Assembly: GCF_020400825.1 (NCBI RefSeq)
Contig: NZ_JAINVH010000029.1
Span: 31,852-95,851 of the forward strand
Source of the DNA: Streptomyces sp. HPF1205
GTDB lineage: Bacteria > Actinomycetota > Actinomycetes > Streptomycetales > Streptomycetaceae
Length of the DNA stretch: 64,000 bases
Direction of reading: 5' to 3'
Part shown: one piece after another, positions 16,408 through 24,445 of the stretch
Numbering within the stretch: the stretch's first letter is position 1
Layout of the letters: each line of letters opens with the position of its first letter
Program-made: the position numbers and the translations under genes
Notes under the pieces: model-generated
Database searches by the model: none
What the model saw: the letters and a program-made list of their open reading frames with translations, nothing else
Told to the model about the DNA's origin: nothing

Positions 16408-17024
16408 GCGGCACCGGGCGCATGCCGCCGAACGGTGTGCCCTGGGCCTGTCGGCACGGCCGCGGGCGCCCGCCACTGACCTGCTGATTTGGCGAAACCC
16501 CGCAGGTCAAAGGGGTGTTGACAGTTGCTGGTCGAGGGCGAGTAGGTTCGGCGACGTCCACCACAGGACGCCGGACCGGGGGCTCTCCGCGCCCGCGCCG
16601 TCCGCGCTGGGCCATGGGGCGTCGCGCCGTACGAGCACGCCGCCACTGGCAGCCAGGTCCAGCTGCGCGGCGCGCAACGCGGCTCGCCAGTGGGCCTCTC
16701 CGCCCGTGAGGGCACGGAGGGCGAGGGCCGCCCGATCGGCAGGTGTGACCCGGGAAGGGCCCGGACGCCCAGTAGACAACGGCCTTGGTGCCGACCCGAA
16801 GCCATCGGGTCCCAGGTCGGCCCGAAGGGCTTCCGGGCCCGTTCCGTGCGGCCGCCCCGCCCGCCCGGGACGCGGAGCACGGGGCGCCGGGGCGCGTTGT
16901 GGCGTGGGCGCGTGCGATGCCACCCTGGTGCGGACGGGCCTTTGCCCTCCCGCGACCCACCGTGCGCCCCCCGCAAGGTACGGTCGCCTTCAACCACCTC
17001 TCCACCTGCAGGAAGGCCGCGACC
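16408..17024. other. 617-bp region upstream of lnt
   Basis: No convincing gene is present. A leftward open frame (16507-16923) has third-position composition like random sequence here. It carries an inverted repeat GACCTGC/GCAGGTC (16478-16484/16502-16508) followed by a promoter-like TTGACA (16518-16523) and TAGGTT (16543-16548). If this is the lnt promoter, the leader would be about 470 nt. Confidence 0.45.
16518..16548 (+). promoter_or_regulatory. Promoter TTGACA-N19-TAGGTT
   Basis: TTGACA (16518-16523) and TAGGTT (16543-16548) are separated by 19 nt, slightly long. A 7-bp inverted repeat GACCTGC/GCAGGTC lies immediately upstream and could be an operator. The next gene in this direction is lnt at 17025. 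Confidence 0.4.
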
Positions 17025-18722
17025 GTGCGCCCGCACCCCGACACCGCCTCCGTGGTCGGCGCCGCCACGCCCGGCCCGGCCGCCGAGGGCGCCGCCCCGC
17101 CGGAGTCCGCCGCGGCCTTGCCGCCGGCCGCGCCGCTCCCGCGCCGCAAGCACTTCGCCGCGACCGCCCGCAAGGCCGCGCCGAGCAGCGCCGTGGCGGC
17201 GGCCGGCGGAATGGCGCTGGCCCTGGCCTTCCCGCCGTACGGCGTGTGGCCGCTGTCGATCGCGGCGGTGGCCGCCTTGTCGCTGGTGACGCGCGGCCGT
17301 ACCGTCAAGCAGGGCGCCTGGCTCGGGTTCGCCTTCGGGGTGCCCTTCTTCGTCTGGCTGCTGGCCTGGCTGCGCACGGTGGGCTGGGACGCGGTGGTGG
17401 GCCTGTCGCTCATCGAGGCGGCCTTCCTGGCGGGCCTGGGCGCCCTGCTGGTCCTCGCCCAGCGGCTGCCCGGCGCGCCCGTGTGGGCCGCGTGCCTGTG
17501 GGTGACCGAGGAACTCGCCCGCGACCGGCTGCCGTTCGGCGGCTTCCCGTGGGGGCGGCTGGCGTTCGCCAACACCGGCTCCCCGTTCACCCCCCTCGCC
17601 GCTCTCGGCGGCGCGCCCCTGGTGACCTTCGCGGTGGCCCTCAGCGGCACCCTGCTGGCCGCCGCCGCGCCCGCCGCCGTGCGCGCCGTGCGCGGCACCG
17701 GCCCGGGGGTACGGCCGCGCGCCGCGCTCACCGGCGCCGCCGCCCTCGTACTGTCAGCGGGCGTCCTGCTGTCCGGCCTGCTGGTGCCGGTGCCGACCGG
17801 CGCGAAGGACCACGTGCGGATCGCCGTCGTGCAGGGCAACGTCCAGCGGCCCGGCCTGCACTTCCTGGGCCGGCCGATGATGATCCTCGACAACCACGTC
17901 AACGCCACCCTCCGGCTCGCCGCCGACATCAAGGCCGGCCGCGTGCCCAAGCCCGACCTGGTGCTGTGGCCGGAGAACTCCTCCGACCTCGACCCGTTCA
18001 CCTACCCGGCGGCATACGACAGGATCAGCCGGGCGGTCAAGGCGGTGGGCGTGCCCGTCCTGGTCGGCGCGCTGGTGGACGGCCCGGACAAGGACCACGT
18101 GCAGAACGAGGGCATCGTGTGGGACCCGGCCACCGGCCCCGGCGCCCACTACACCAAGCAGCACCCGGTGCCGTTCGGCGAGTACGTGCCGTTCCGCAAG
18201 GAGCTCACCAAGGTCATCAGCCAGCTCAACCAGATCCCGCGCGACTTCTACCCCGGCAAGGCCAACGGCGTCATGCGGATCGGCCCGGCCCGCCTCGGCG
18301 ACGTGATCTGCTTCGAGGTCGCCTACGACGGTATCGTGCGCGACACCGTCAACGCGGGGGCGCGCGCCATCGTCGTCCAGACGAACAACGCCACCTACGG
18401 CCGCACCGGCCAGCCCGACCAGCAGCTCGCGATGTCCAAGCTGCGCGCGATCGAACACGGCCGGGCCGTCGTCACCGCCGCGACCAGCGGGATAAGCGCG
18501 ATCGTGGCTCCCGATGGCAAGATCGAACAGCGCAGCAAGGAGTTCACCCGGACGGTGCTCAGCGCCGACATCCCGCTGCGCGACCAGATCACGGTGGCCG
18601 ATCGCGTCGGTGCGTTTCCCGAGTGGACTCTCGCTATCGTGGGGCTCCTGTCCTGTGCGGCCGCCATCGCGCTCGGCAGGCGCGGCATCGTAGGCATCGC
18701 GAAAGGGCGACAGCAGCAGTGA
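17025..18722 (+). CDS. lnt: Apolipoprotein N-acyltransferase
   Basis: This 565-aa membrane enzyme transfers the third acyl chain onto the N-terminal Cys of lipoproteins. About seven hydrophobic segments occupy residues 50-250 (for example LALAFPPYGVWPLSIAAVAAL). A nitrilase-type domain follows at about 265-510, with the triad E317 (WPENSSD), K378 (HYTKQHPVPFGEY) and C429 (VICFEVAYDG). The C-terminus has a final membrane helix. A hydrophilic Pro/Ala-rich tail of about 45 residues precedes the first helix. The start is GTG at 17025 with GGAAGG upstream. Its stop overlaps the ppm1 start (GTGA). In mycobacteria these two activities are fused in one protein. Confidence 0.9.
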   Translation: MRPHPDTASVVGAATPGPAAEGAAPPESAAALPPAAPLPRRKHFAATARKAAPSSAVAAAGGMALALAFPPYGVWPLSIAAVAALSLVTRGRTVKQGAWLGFAFGVPFFVWLLAWLRTVGWDAVVGLSLIEAAFLAGLGALLVLAQRLPGAPVWAACLWVTEELARDRLPFGGFPWGRLAFANTGSPFTPLAALGGAPLVTFAVALSGTLLAAAAPAAVRAVRGTGPGVRPRAALTGAAALVLSAGVLLSGLLVPVPTGAKDHVRIAVVQGNVQRPGLHFLGRPMMILDNHVNATLRLAADIKAGRVPKPDLVLWPENSSDLDPFTYPAAYDRISRAVKAVGVPVLVGALVDGPDKDHVQNEGIVWDPATGPGAHYTKQHPVPFGEYVPFRKELTKVISQLNQIPRDFYPGKANGVMRIGPARLGDVICFEVAYDGIVRDTVNAGARAIVVQTNNATYGRTGQPDQQLAMSKLRAIEHGRAVVTAATSGISAIVAPDGKIEQRSKEFTRTVLSADIPLRDQITVADRVGAFPEWTLAIVGLLSCAAAIALGRRGIVGIAKGRQQQ

Positions 18723-19483
18723 ACGACGGCGAGCAGCGGACCTTCGGCCCGCTCGGCAGGGTCCTGGTCATCATCCCGACCTACAACGAGGCCGAGAACA
18801 TCCAGCCGATCGTCCAGCGGGTCAGAAACTCCGTGCCCGAGGCCCACGTCCTGATCGCCGATGACAACAGCCCCGACGGCACCGGCAAGCTCGCCGACGA
18901 ACTCGCCCTCACCGACGACCAGGTGCACGTCCTGCACCGCAAGGGCAAGGAGGGGCTGGGCGCCGCCTACCTCGCCGGCTTCCGGTGGGGCATCGCCCAT
19001 GACTACGGCGTGCTCGTCGAGATGGACGCGGACGGCTCGCACCAGCCCGAGGAGCTGCCGCGGCTGCTGACCGCGCTCAAGGGCGCCGACCTGGTGCTCG
19101 GTTCGCGCTGGATCGCCGGCGGCCGGGTGGTCAACTGGCCCAAGTCCCGCGAGTTCCTCTCCCGCGGCGGCAGCACGTACTCGCGGCTGATGCTCGACGT
19201 GCCGATCCGCGACGTCACCGGCGGCTACCGGGCGTTCCGCCGGGAGACGCTGGAGGGCCTCGGCATGGACGAGGTCGCCTCGGCCGGGTACTGCTTCCAG
19301 GTCGACCTCGCCTGGCGCGCGGTGAAGGCGGGCTTCCACGTCGTCGAGGTGCCGATCACCTTCGTCGAGCGCCAGCGCGGCGACAGCAAGATGAGCCGCG
19401 CCATCGTCGCCGAGGCGCTGTGGCGGGTCACCGCCTGGGGCGTCGGCGCGCGGGCGGGCAAGGTGACCGGCCGCAAGCAGTGA
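18719..19483 (+). CDS. ppm1: Polyprenol monophosphomannose synthase
   Basis: This 254-aa GT2 glycosyltransferase of the DPM1 family transfers mannose from GDP-mannose to polyprenyl phosphate, the donor for extracytoplasmic protein O-mannosylation. Typical motifs are IIPTYNEAENI (about 18-28), ADDNSPDGTG (about 47-56), the metal-binding EMDADGSH (about 99-106), GSRWIAGG and DVTGGYRAFRR. No C-terminal membrane region is present, so it depends on a membrane partner, plausibly Lnt as in mycobacteria. It overlaps lnt by four bases. A 16-bp hairpin follows. Confidence 0.92.
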   Translation: MNDGEQRTFGPLGRVLVIIPTYNEAENIQPIVQRVRNSVPEAHVLIADDNSPDGTGKLADELALTDDQVHVLHRKGKEGLGAAYLAGFRWGIAHDYGVLVEMDADGSHQPEELPRLLTALKGADLVLGSRWIAGGRVVNWPKSREFLSRGGSTYSRLMLDVPIRDVTGGYRAFRRETLEGLGMDEVASAGYCFQVDLAWRAVKAGFHVVEVPITFVERQRGDSKMSRAIVAEALWRVTAWGVGARAGKVTGRKQ

Positions 19484-19533
19484 GGCCCGGCGGCGGGGCC
19501 GAGGGGTGAACGAGCGGCAGGGACGAGAGGCAG

Positions 19534-19571
19534 GGCGTCCCGCGGCCGGGCCCGTCCGGCCGCGGGACGCC
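19534..19571. terminator. Bidirectional 16-bp terminator between convergent genes
   Basis: ggcgtcccgcggccgg (19534-19549) and ccggccgcgggacgcc (19556-19571) are perfect inverted repeats with a 6-nt loop. They lie between the ppm1 stop and the stop of the leftward membrane protein, so they serve both. Confidence 0.75.
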
Positions 19572-19581
19572 GCCCGGCCCC

Positions 19582-20514
19582 TCACTTGAGGATGTTGACC
19601 GCCCGGGCCACCACCAGGACGACCGTGATCAGCGACACCGCGGACTGCGCGAGCATCAGCATCTTCGCCCAGCGGGTCACCGGCATCACGTCGGTCGGGC
19701 TGAAGGCCGTGGCGTTGGTGAACGACAGGTAGAAGTAGTCCAGGAACGCGGGTTCCCAGTGCGGGGGCGCGAGCTCGGGGGACTGCATCTGGACGAAGAG
19801 GAAGTCGGGCACGTCGTGCTCGCCGGCGGCCCGCGAGACCGGGCCGCCGCGGTCGTACTCCCAGTACCACAGGGCGAAGGCGATGACGTTCGCCAGCCAG
19901 ATCGAGCCGCCCAGGGCCAGCAGCGGCCCGGCCTCCTTGCCCTCGGTGCCGTGCACCAGGCCGTCCACGAGGTGGCCAAGCGCGATGACGTTGGTGGTGG
20001 TCAGCAGCGCGGTCAGCAGGATGGCGGTCCAGCGGTAGGGGCGCGAGCGGCGCTCGATGCGGTGCGGGCTGACCACCACCAGGGCGGACAGCAGCGCCAG
20101 CTCCACGGCGGGCAGCAGCCAGTGCGGGCGGGGCAGCAGCCGGGCGGGCAGCGCGAGCTGGATGCCGGCGGCGGCGAGCACGGCGCTCGTGGAGGCCCAG
20201 CGCGGTTCGCCCCGGGTGGCCCGCCGCCAGGCCGGCACGAGCCGCTGCTCGGCGTGGATCAGTTCGCCCCGGGCGGGCGCCAGCAGGGCCTCCAGCCGGG
20301 CGAGCCGCTCGGCGAGGGCCTCGCCGTGGGCCTGCGGGTGCGCCACGGTCCCGTTCTCGCCGGTTCCGTTGTCGCCGGGCCCGTGCCCCACGATCCCTTG
20401 CCCCACGATCCCGTGCTCAACGATCCTGTGCTCCACGGTCCCGCGGTCTCCCGCCTCGACCGGCGGGCCGTTCTCGCCGGCCGCGGCGCTCTCGGTTCCG
20501 TTCACGCCGGACAT
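19582..20514 (-). CDS. Membrane protein, DUF1345-like with ion-channel-like C-terminus
   Basis: This 310-aa protein has a hydrophilic N-terminus of about 90 residues that includes five-residue repeats of the type GIVGH/RIVEH. Four or more membrane segments follow (about 115-155, 165-190, 200-225 and 280-308). The end reads FYLSFTNATAFSPTDVMP before a last helix, a layout seen in DUF1345 proteins and in two-helix channel pores; the selectivity-filter sequence itself is not conserved. The start is ATG at 20514 (MSGVNG). An upstream in-frame ATG at 20607 would add an Arg-rich stretch that looks untranslated. It is divergent from fxsA and convergent with ppm1. Confidence 0.75.
   Translation of the reverse strand: MSGVNGTESAAAGENGPPVEAGDRGTVEHRIVEHGIVGQGIVGHGPGDNGTGENGTVAHPQAHGEALAERLARLEALLAPARGELIHAEQRLVPAWRRATRGEPRWASTSAVLAAAGIQLALPARLLPRPHWLLPAVELALLSALVVVSPHRIERRSRPYRWTAILLTALLTTTNVIALGHLVDGLVHGTEGKEAGPLLALGGSIWLANVIAFALWYWEYDRGGPVSRAAGEHDVPDFLFVQMQSPELAPPHWEPAFLDYFYLSFTNATAFSPTDVMPVTRWAKMLMLAQSAVSLITVVLVVARAVNILK
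20383..20442. repeat. Four 15-bp tandem repeats within a coding region
   Basis: Units are gtgccccacgatccc (20383), ttgccccacgatccc (20398), gtgctcaacgatcct (20413) and gtgctccacggtccc (20428). On the minus strand they encode the pentapeptide series GTVEH, RIVEH, GIVGQ, GIVGH in the N-terminal tail of the membrane protein. The 15-bp unit keeps the reading frame. Confidence 0.85.
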
Positions 20515-20631
20515 CGTGTCGCCCGGCCCCCCACGGCGTCCACCGCGAAGCCGGCGCCGTGTGCCGCGACCAGCGCGGAAGCCCTGGACCGGCGACGCAT
20601 CCCCCACCCCTTCTTTGGCACACTTGGGCGT

Positions 20632-21216
20632 ATGACGACGAGTTCACCGCCTCCCGTCCGCCCGCGCCCCGACAGTGCCCGGCCGAGGAAGCGGTCGCGG
20701 GTGCGTACGGTGGTGCCACTGGCGGTCGCGGCCTGGGCGGTGCTGGAGATCTGGCTGATGACGGTGGTGGCCGGGGCCACCAACGGCTTCGTCGTGCTGC
20801 TGAGCATCCTGGCCGGGTTCGTCCTCGGCGCGGCGGCGGTCAAGCGGGCCGGGCGCAGCGCCTGGCGCAATCTGGCGGCTTCCGTGCAGCAGCCCGGCGC
20901 CGAGCAGGGGCCGGAACCCGCGCCCGCCGGCGGCGGACGCACCGGTCTGCACATGCTCGGCGGCATCCTGCTGATCATCCCGGGCTTCCTCTCGGACGCC
21001 GTGGGCCTGCTGCTGATCTTCCCGCCGACCCGCAAGGTCGTCGGCGCCCTCGCCGACCGGGGCGCCGCCCGCGCGCTGCGGCACCGGCCCGAGCCGGAAC
21101 CCGGCTCGCTCGGCGACCTCTACCAGCAGGCGCGCGAGGCCGAGGAGCAGGCCCGCATCCACCGGCCGGACGGCAAGGTCATCCCGGGCGAGGTCGTCGA
21201 CCGCGACCACCACTGA
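20632..21216 (+). CDS. fxsA: FxsA-family membrane protein
   Basis: This 194-aa protein matches the FxsA family. A basic N-terminus precedes a membrane helix (VVPLAVAAWAVLEIWLMTVV), a second helix (GFVVLLSILAGFVLGAA) and the hallmark segment GGILLIIPGFLSDAVGLLLI. A charged C-terminal tail rich in Glu/Arg follows. In E. coli FxsA overexpression relieves F-plasmid exclusion of phage T7; its role in actinobacteria is unknown. The start is ATG at 20632. It is convergent with rbpA and followed by repeats and a 12-bp hairpin. Confidence 0.85.
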   Translation: MTTSSPPPVRPRPDSARPRKRSRVRTVVPLAVAAWAVLEIWLMTVVAGATNGFVVLLSILAGFVLGAAAVKRAGRSAWRNLAASVQQPGAEQGPEPAPAGGGRTGLHMLGGILLIIPGFLSDAVGLLLIFPPTRKVVGALADRGAARALRHRPEPEPGSLGDLYQQAREAEEQARIHRPDGKVIPGEVVDRDHH

Positions 21217-21223
21217 ACCGGGT

Positions 21224-21282
21224 CGCCCGATCCGTACCGCCCGATCCGTACCGCCGGATCCGCCCGATCCCGGGCGGTACGG
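21224..21282 (+). terminator. Tandem repeat and 12-bp hairpin after fxsA
   Basis: A 14-bp unit cgcccgatccgtac occurs twice in tandem (21224-21237 and 21238-21251). ccgtaccgcccg (21232-21243) then pairs perfectly with cgggcggtacgg (21271-21282) across a 27-nt loop, so the repeat feeds into the left arm of the terminator. Confidence 0.6.
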
Positions 21283-21371
21283 GCGCGGTACGAGTCCGGC
21301 CGCACCGGGCCCGCCCCGACGGATCCGGCTCCCAGCGATCATTGTCCGCCCGCGACCGCCAGGACGCACGA

Positions 21372-21407
21372 CGCCCGGCGCGGGAGCACGTGGCTCCGCG
21401 CCGGGCG
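21372..21407 (-). terminator. Terminator hairpin of rbpA
   Basis: cgcccggcgcgggagc (21372-21387) pairs with gctccgcgccgggcg (21393-21407), with one bulged base and a 5-nt loop. It is 44 bp past the rbpA stop in the direction of transcription. Confidence 0.65.
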
Positions 21408-21451
21408 GAAGGTCGTGGGGCTCGCTCGGTGGGCGCGGCGAGCCCGGCGGT

Positions 21452-21826
21452 TCAAGCGCTCTTGCGGTTGTCGCGCGGATGCACCGCGATGTTCATGGCT
21501 CCGGAGCGCAGCACTGCCAGCCGCTCGGCCAGCACCTCTTCGAGCTCTTCGAGGGTACGCCGCTCCATGAGCATGTCCCAGTGCGTACGTGCGGGCTTGG
21601 CGGTCTTTTCCTCCGGACCCTCTCCGTCCACCAGGAGCGCGGTCTGGCCGCAGGCGCGGCACTCCCACTCCGGCGGAATCTCGGCCTCGACCGAAAACGG
21701 CATCTCGAATCGATGTCCGTTCCGGCATGCGTACTCAACGGTCTGGCGCGGGGCCAGATCGATGCCGCGGTCCGTCTCGTAGCTGGTGGCCCCGAGTCGC
21801 GTGCCGCGGAGAGCTCGCTCACTCAT
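21452..21826 (-). CDS. rbpA: RNA polymerase-binding protein RbpA
   Basis: This 124-aa actinobacterial transcription factor binds RNA polymerase and the principal sigma factor, stabilises the open complex and affects rifampicin sensitivity. The core domain holds cysteines and histidine of a zinc-type site (C34, H38, C56, C59 in YACRNGH and WECRACG). The basic linker and the C-terminal sigma-interaction helix (WDMLMERRTLEELEEVLAERL, in part) are intact. GGGAGG sits 8 nt before the ATG at 21826. A sigma-R-type promoter lies upstream, as known for S. coelicolor rbpA. Confidence 0.96.
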   Translation of the reverse strand: MSERALRGTRLGATSYETDRGIDLAPRQTVEYACRNGHRFEMPFSVEAEIPPEWECRACGQTALLVDGEGPEEKTAKPARTHWDMLMERRTLEELEEVLAERLAVLRSGAMNIAVHPRDNRKSA

Positions 21827-21888
21827 GAATCGTGCCTCCCGGGCTTGGTCGCCCACAGGACAGGTGTCGCTGTCGTCGTCATCCGGTC

Positions 21889-21915
21889 AACGTCCGGTCG
21901 GCGGTGAAGATTCCC
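21889..21915 (-). promoter_or_regulatory. Sigma-R-type promoter of rbpA (GGGAAT-N18-GTT)
   Basis: On the minus strand GGGAAT (21915-21910) is followed after exactly 18 nt by GTT (21891-21889). This matches the sigma-R consensus GGAAT-N18-GTT of the thiol-oxidative stress regulon. The rbpA start codon is about 60 nt downstream. Confidence 0.8.
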
Positions 21916-22081
21916 GTTTAGGGATATGCGTCGCCCGTCGTGTCGCCCCTGTTTCTACCCACCAGTGCCCGCTTTGTCACATCTGGGGGATATGTCACCC
22001 GCTGTTGTCGTATGTTTTGCGTGCGGTGACGGTCCAGCCGCGGGGCCAACCGCGTACACTACCCGCCCGCACCCGCTGTGG

Positions 22082-22702
22082 CTAAATCGTTTTCGCCACG
22101 ACGGGCTCGGGGGCCCGCGCGGGCGCCGGCGGCCGCACCTCCAGGACCCGCAGGAAGAACTGCGCCAGCGGGCCGATCGCCAGCGCGTACAGCACCGTGC
22201 CGACGCCCACGCCGCCGCCCAGGGCGAAGCCCGCGGCCAGCACGGACAGCTCGATCCCGGTGCGGATCAGCCGCAGCGAGCGGCCGGTCCTGCGGTGCAG
22301 CCCGGTCATCAGGCCGTCCCGCGGGCCGGGGCCGAGGCGGGCGGTGATGTACAGGCCGGTCGCCAGGCCGTTGAGCAGGACACCGGACAGCAGCAGGGGG
22401 ATCCGCCAGGCCGGCGCCGCGTGGTACGGGAGCAGGGCCAGTGTCGCGTCCATCGCCGACCCGACCAGCACCACGTTGGACAGCGTGCCCAGGCCCGGCC
22501 GCTGCCGGAGCGGCCACCACAGCAGCAGGACGGCCGCGCCGACGACAATGGAGACGGCGCCGATGCTGATCCCGGTGTGCCGGGCCAGGCCCTGGTGGAA
22601 CACGTCCCACGGGTCCAGGCCGAGGGCGGCGCGTACCAGCATCGCGTCGCTCGCCCCGTACAGCACCAGGCCCGTGTACAGACGGACGAGACGGCTGAAC
22701 AT
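22082..22702 (-). CDS. YczE/YitT-type membrane protein
   Basis: This 206-aa integral membrane protein has about five hydrophobic segments and the family motif ALGLDPWDVFHQGLA (about 26-40) typical of YczE proteins. The loop GPGPRDGLMTGL (about 122-133) is also characteristic. The biochemical role of the family is not established. AGGGGG lies 5 nt before the ATG at 22702. It is divergent from a MocR-type regulator gene with only 96 bp between the starts, a pairing (YczR-YczE) common in bacteria, so the regulator probably controls it. Confidence 0.85.
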   Translation of the reverse strand: MFSRLVRLYTGLVLYGASDAMLVRAALGLDPWDVFHQGLARHTGISIGAVSIVVGAAVLLLWWPLRQRPGLGTLSNVVLVGSAMDATLALLPYHAAPAWRIPLLLSGVLLNGLATGLYITARLGPGPRDGLMTGLHRRTGRSLRLIRTGIELSVLAAGFALGGGVGVGTVLYALAIGPLAQFFLRVLEVRPPAPARAPEPVVAKTI

Positions 22703-22798
22703 GGGAACCCCCTGGCTGTCGGCTGGACGCGCATGCCACTGTGTGGCCTGTGACGGGATCGCTTCAACGGCCAATCCAGGGAAGGTGGACCGATTTCG
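22703..22798. promoter_or_regulatory. Divergent control region of the yczE/mocR pair
   Basis: The 96-bp intergenic region must carry both promoters. It includes TGGCC...GGCCA arms (about 22744-22773) and a slightly AT-richer centre. MocR-type regulators usually bind direct repeats here; I cannot assign a precise site. Confidence 0.35.
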
Positions 22799-24289
22799 AT
22801 GTCCCAGTGGACCGCGTCGGTGAGTGCGGCGCATCTGGCCCGGCTCCTCGAACCCCGCCCCACCGGCGTCGGCGGCCGGCGCAAGCTGCCCGCCTACCGC
22901 GGGCTCGCCGACGGGATCCGGCTGCTGGTGCTCGAAGGGCGGGTGCAGGTCGCCGCCCGGCTGCCCGCCGAACGCGAGCTCGCGCTGGCCCTGCGGGTGA
23001 GCCGGACCACGGTCGCGGCCGCGTACGAGGCGCTGCGCGCGGAGGGCTTCGCGCGGTCCCGGCGCGGTTCGGGCACATGGACCGCGATCCCGGAGGGGCA
23101 GGTCCCGCCCTCGCGCAGCCTGGAGCCGCTGCCGCCGGAGGCGGCCGGGACGGTGATCGACCTCGGCACCGCCTCGCTGCCCGCGCCCGAGCCGTGGCTG
23201 ACCCGCGCGATGGAGGGCGCCCTGGCCGAGTTGCCCGCGTACGCCGCCACCCACGGCGACTTCCCGGCGGGCCTGCCGGTGCTGCGCGAGGCGATCGCCG
23301 ACCGCTACACCGCCCGCGGGGTGCCGACCATGCCCGAGCAGATCATGGTGACCACCGGCGCCATGGGCGCGATCGCCGCCGCGGCCCGGCGGGCGGTCGG
23401 CTTCGGCGAACGGGTCGCGGTCGAGGCGCCCAGCTACGCCAACGTCCTGGAACTGTTCCGCGAGACCGGCTCCCGGCTCGTCCCCGTCGCCCTGCGCGAC
23501 CACTTGGACGGATGGGACATGGACGCCTGGCGCCGGGTCCTGCGGGACGCGGCCCCGCGGATGGCCTACGTCATGCCCGACTTCCACAACCCCACCGGCA
23601 CGCTGGTCGGCGACGAGCAGCGGCGCGAACTGGTGGAGGCGGCGCGGGTGGCGGGCACGGTGGTGGTCGCCGACGAGACCATGTCGGAACTCGTGCTGGA
23701 CGGCGAGGAGCCAGGTGTGCGGCCGATGGCCGCGTTCGACCGCGGCGGCACCGTGATGACGGTCGGCTCGGCCAGCAAGTCGGTCTGGGGGGGCCTGCGG
23801 ATCGGCTGGGTGCGCAGCACCCCGGACGTGGTCCGGCGGCTGGTGTCGGCCCGCGCCTACCTCGACCTCGGCTCACCCGTGGTCGACCAGCTCGCGGTGG
23901 CCTGGCTGCTGCGCGGCGACGGCTTCGAGGAGGCGCTGGCGGCGCGCCGCCGGCGGGCCCGCGAGTGCCGGGACGACCTGGCGGCCGCGCTGCGCGAGCA
24001 CACCCCCGGCTGGGAGTTCACCGTGCCGCGCGGCGGGATGACGATGTGGGTGCGCACCGGCGAGGTCTCCGGCTCCCGGCTCGCCGTGGCCGGCGAGCGG
24101 CTCGGGGTGCGCGTCCCCTCCGGGCCGCGGTTCGGCGTGGACGGCGCCTTCGAGTCCTTCATCCGGGTGCCGTTCACGGTCAGCGGATCCGTCGCCAAGG
24201 AAGCGGGGGCGCGTCTGGCCGAGGCCGCCGACGTGGTGCGGTCCGGTGGCGGCGCGGAGGGCGAGGGCTCCGGGCTCTTCGTCGCCTGA
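22799..24289 (+). CDS. MocR-type GntR/aminotransferase-like regulator (YczR-like)
   Basis: This 496-aa protein fuses an N-terminal GntR winged helix (about 25-95, with the recognition segment LRVSRTTVAAAYEALRAEGF) to a fold-type I aminotransferase-like domain (about 115-480). The PLP lysine is K327 in GSASKSVWGGLRIGW, and FHNPTGT and the aromatic/Asp PLP contacts are present. MocR proteins sense PLP or an amino compound and regulate adjacent genes. Here the divergent yczE-like gene is the expected target. The start is ATG at 22799 with GGGAAGG upstream. It is convergent with sffA, with an 11-bp tandem repeat between. Confidence 0.9.
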   Translation: MSQWTASVSAAHLARLLEPRPTGVGGRRKLPAYRGLADGIRLLVLEGRVQVAARLPAERELALALRVSRTTVAAAYEALRAEGFARSRRGSGTWTAIPEGQVPPSRSLEPLPPEAAGTVIDLGTASLPAPEPWLTRAMEGALAELPAYAATHGDFPAGLPVLREAIADRYTARGVPTMPEQIMVTTGAMGAIAAAARRAVGFGERVAVEAPSYANVLELFRETGSRLVPVALRDHLDGWDMDAWRRVLRDAAPRMAYVMPDFHNPTGTLVGDEQRRELVEAARVAGTVVVADETMSELVLDGEEPGVRPMAAFDRGGTVMTVGSASKSVWGGLRIGWVRSTPDVVRRLVSARAYLDLGSPVVDQLAVAWLLRGDGFEEALAARRRRARECRDDLAAALREHTPGWEFTVPRGGMTMWVRTGEVSGSRLAVAGERLGVRVPSGPRFGVDGAFESFIRVPFTVSGSVAKEAGARLAEAADVVRSGGGAEGEGSGLFVA

Positions 24290-24377
24290 GGCCCGGCCCG
24301 TCCGCGGGCCGCCCGCCCGGGGTCTCCCCGAGGGCCCCGCCCGTCCGGGGCCGCCCCCGCGAGCCGTGCCGCGCGCC

Positions 24378-24421
24378 CGTCCGGCCCCCGTCCGGCCCGC
24401 GTCCGGCCCCCGTCCGGCGGC
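24378..24421. repeat. Four 11-bp tandem repeats between convergent genes
   Basis: Units cgtccggcccc (24378), cgtccggcccg (24389), cgtccggcccc (24400) and cgtccggcgg(c) (24411) follow each other without gaps, 89 bp after the MocR stop and just before the sffA stop. Similar 11-bp arrays occur at 48009 and 55327. Confidence 0.8.
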
Positions 24422-24445
24422 CGGGCTCCCGCGCCCGCCGGACCC

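Noticed and set aside
16507..16923. Leftward 138-codon open frame upstream of lnt
   Set aside because: Third-position G/C is about average for the window rather than the 90% or more of real genes here, and no ribosome-binding site or family was recognised.
20515..20607. Upstream ATG for the DUF1345-like protein
   Set aside because: It would add an Arg/Gly-rich stretch with non-coding composition in front of the MSGVNG start.
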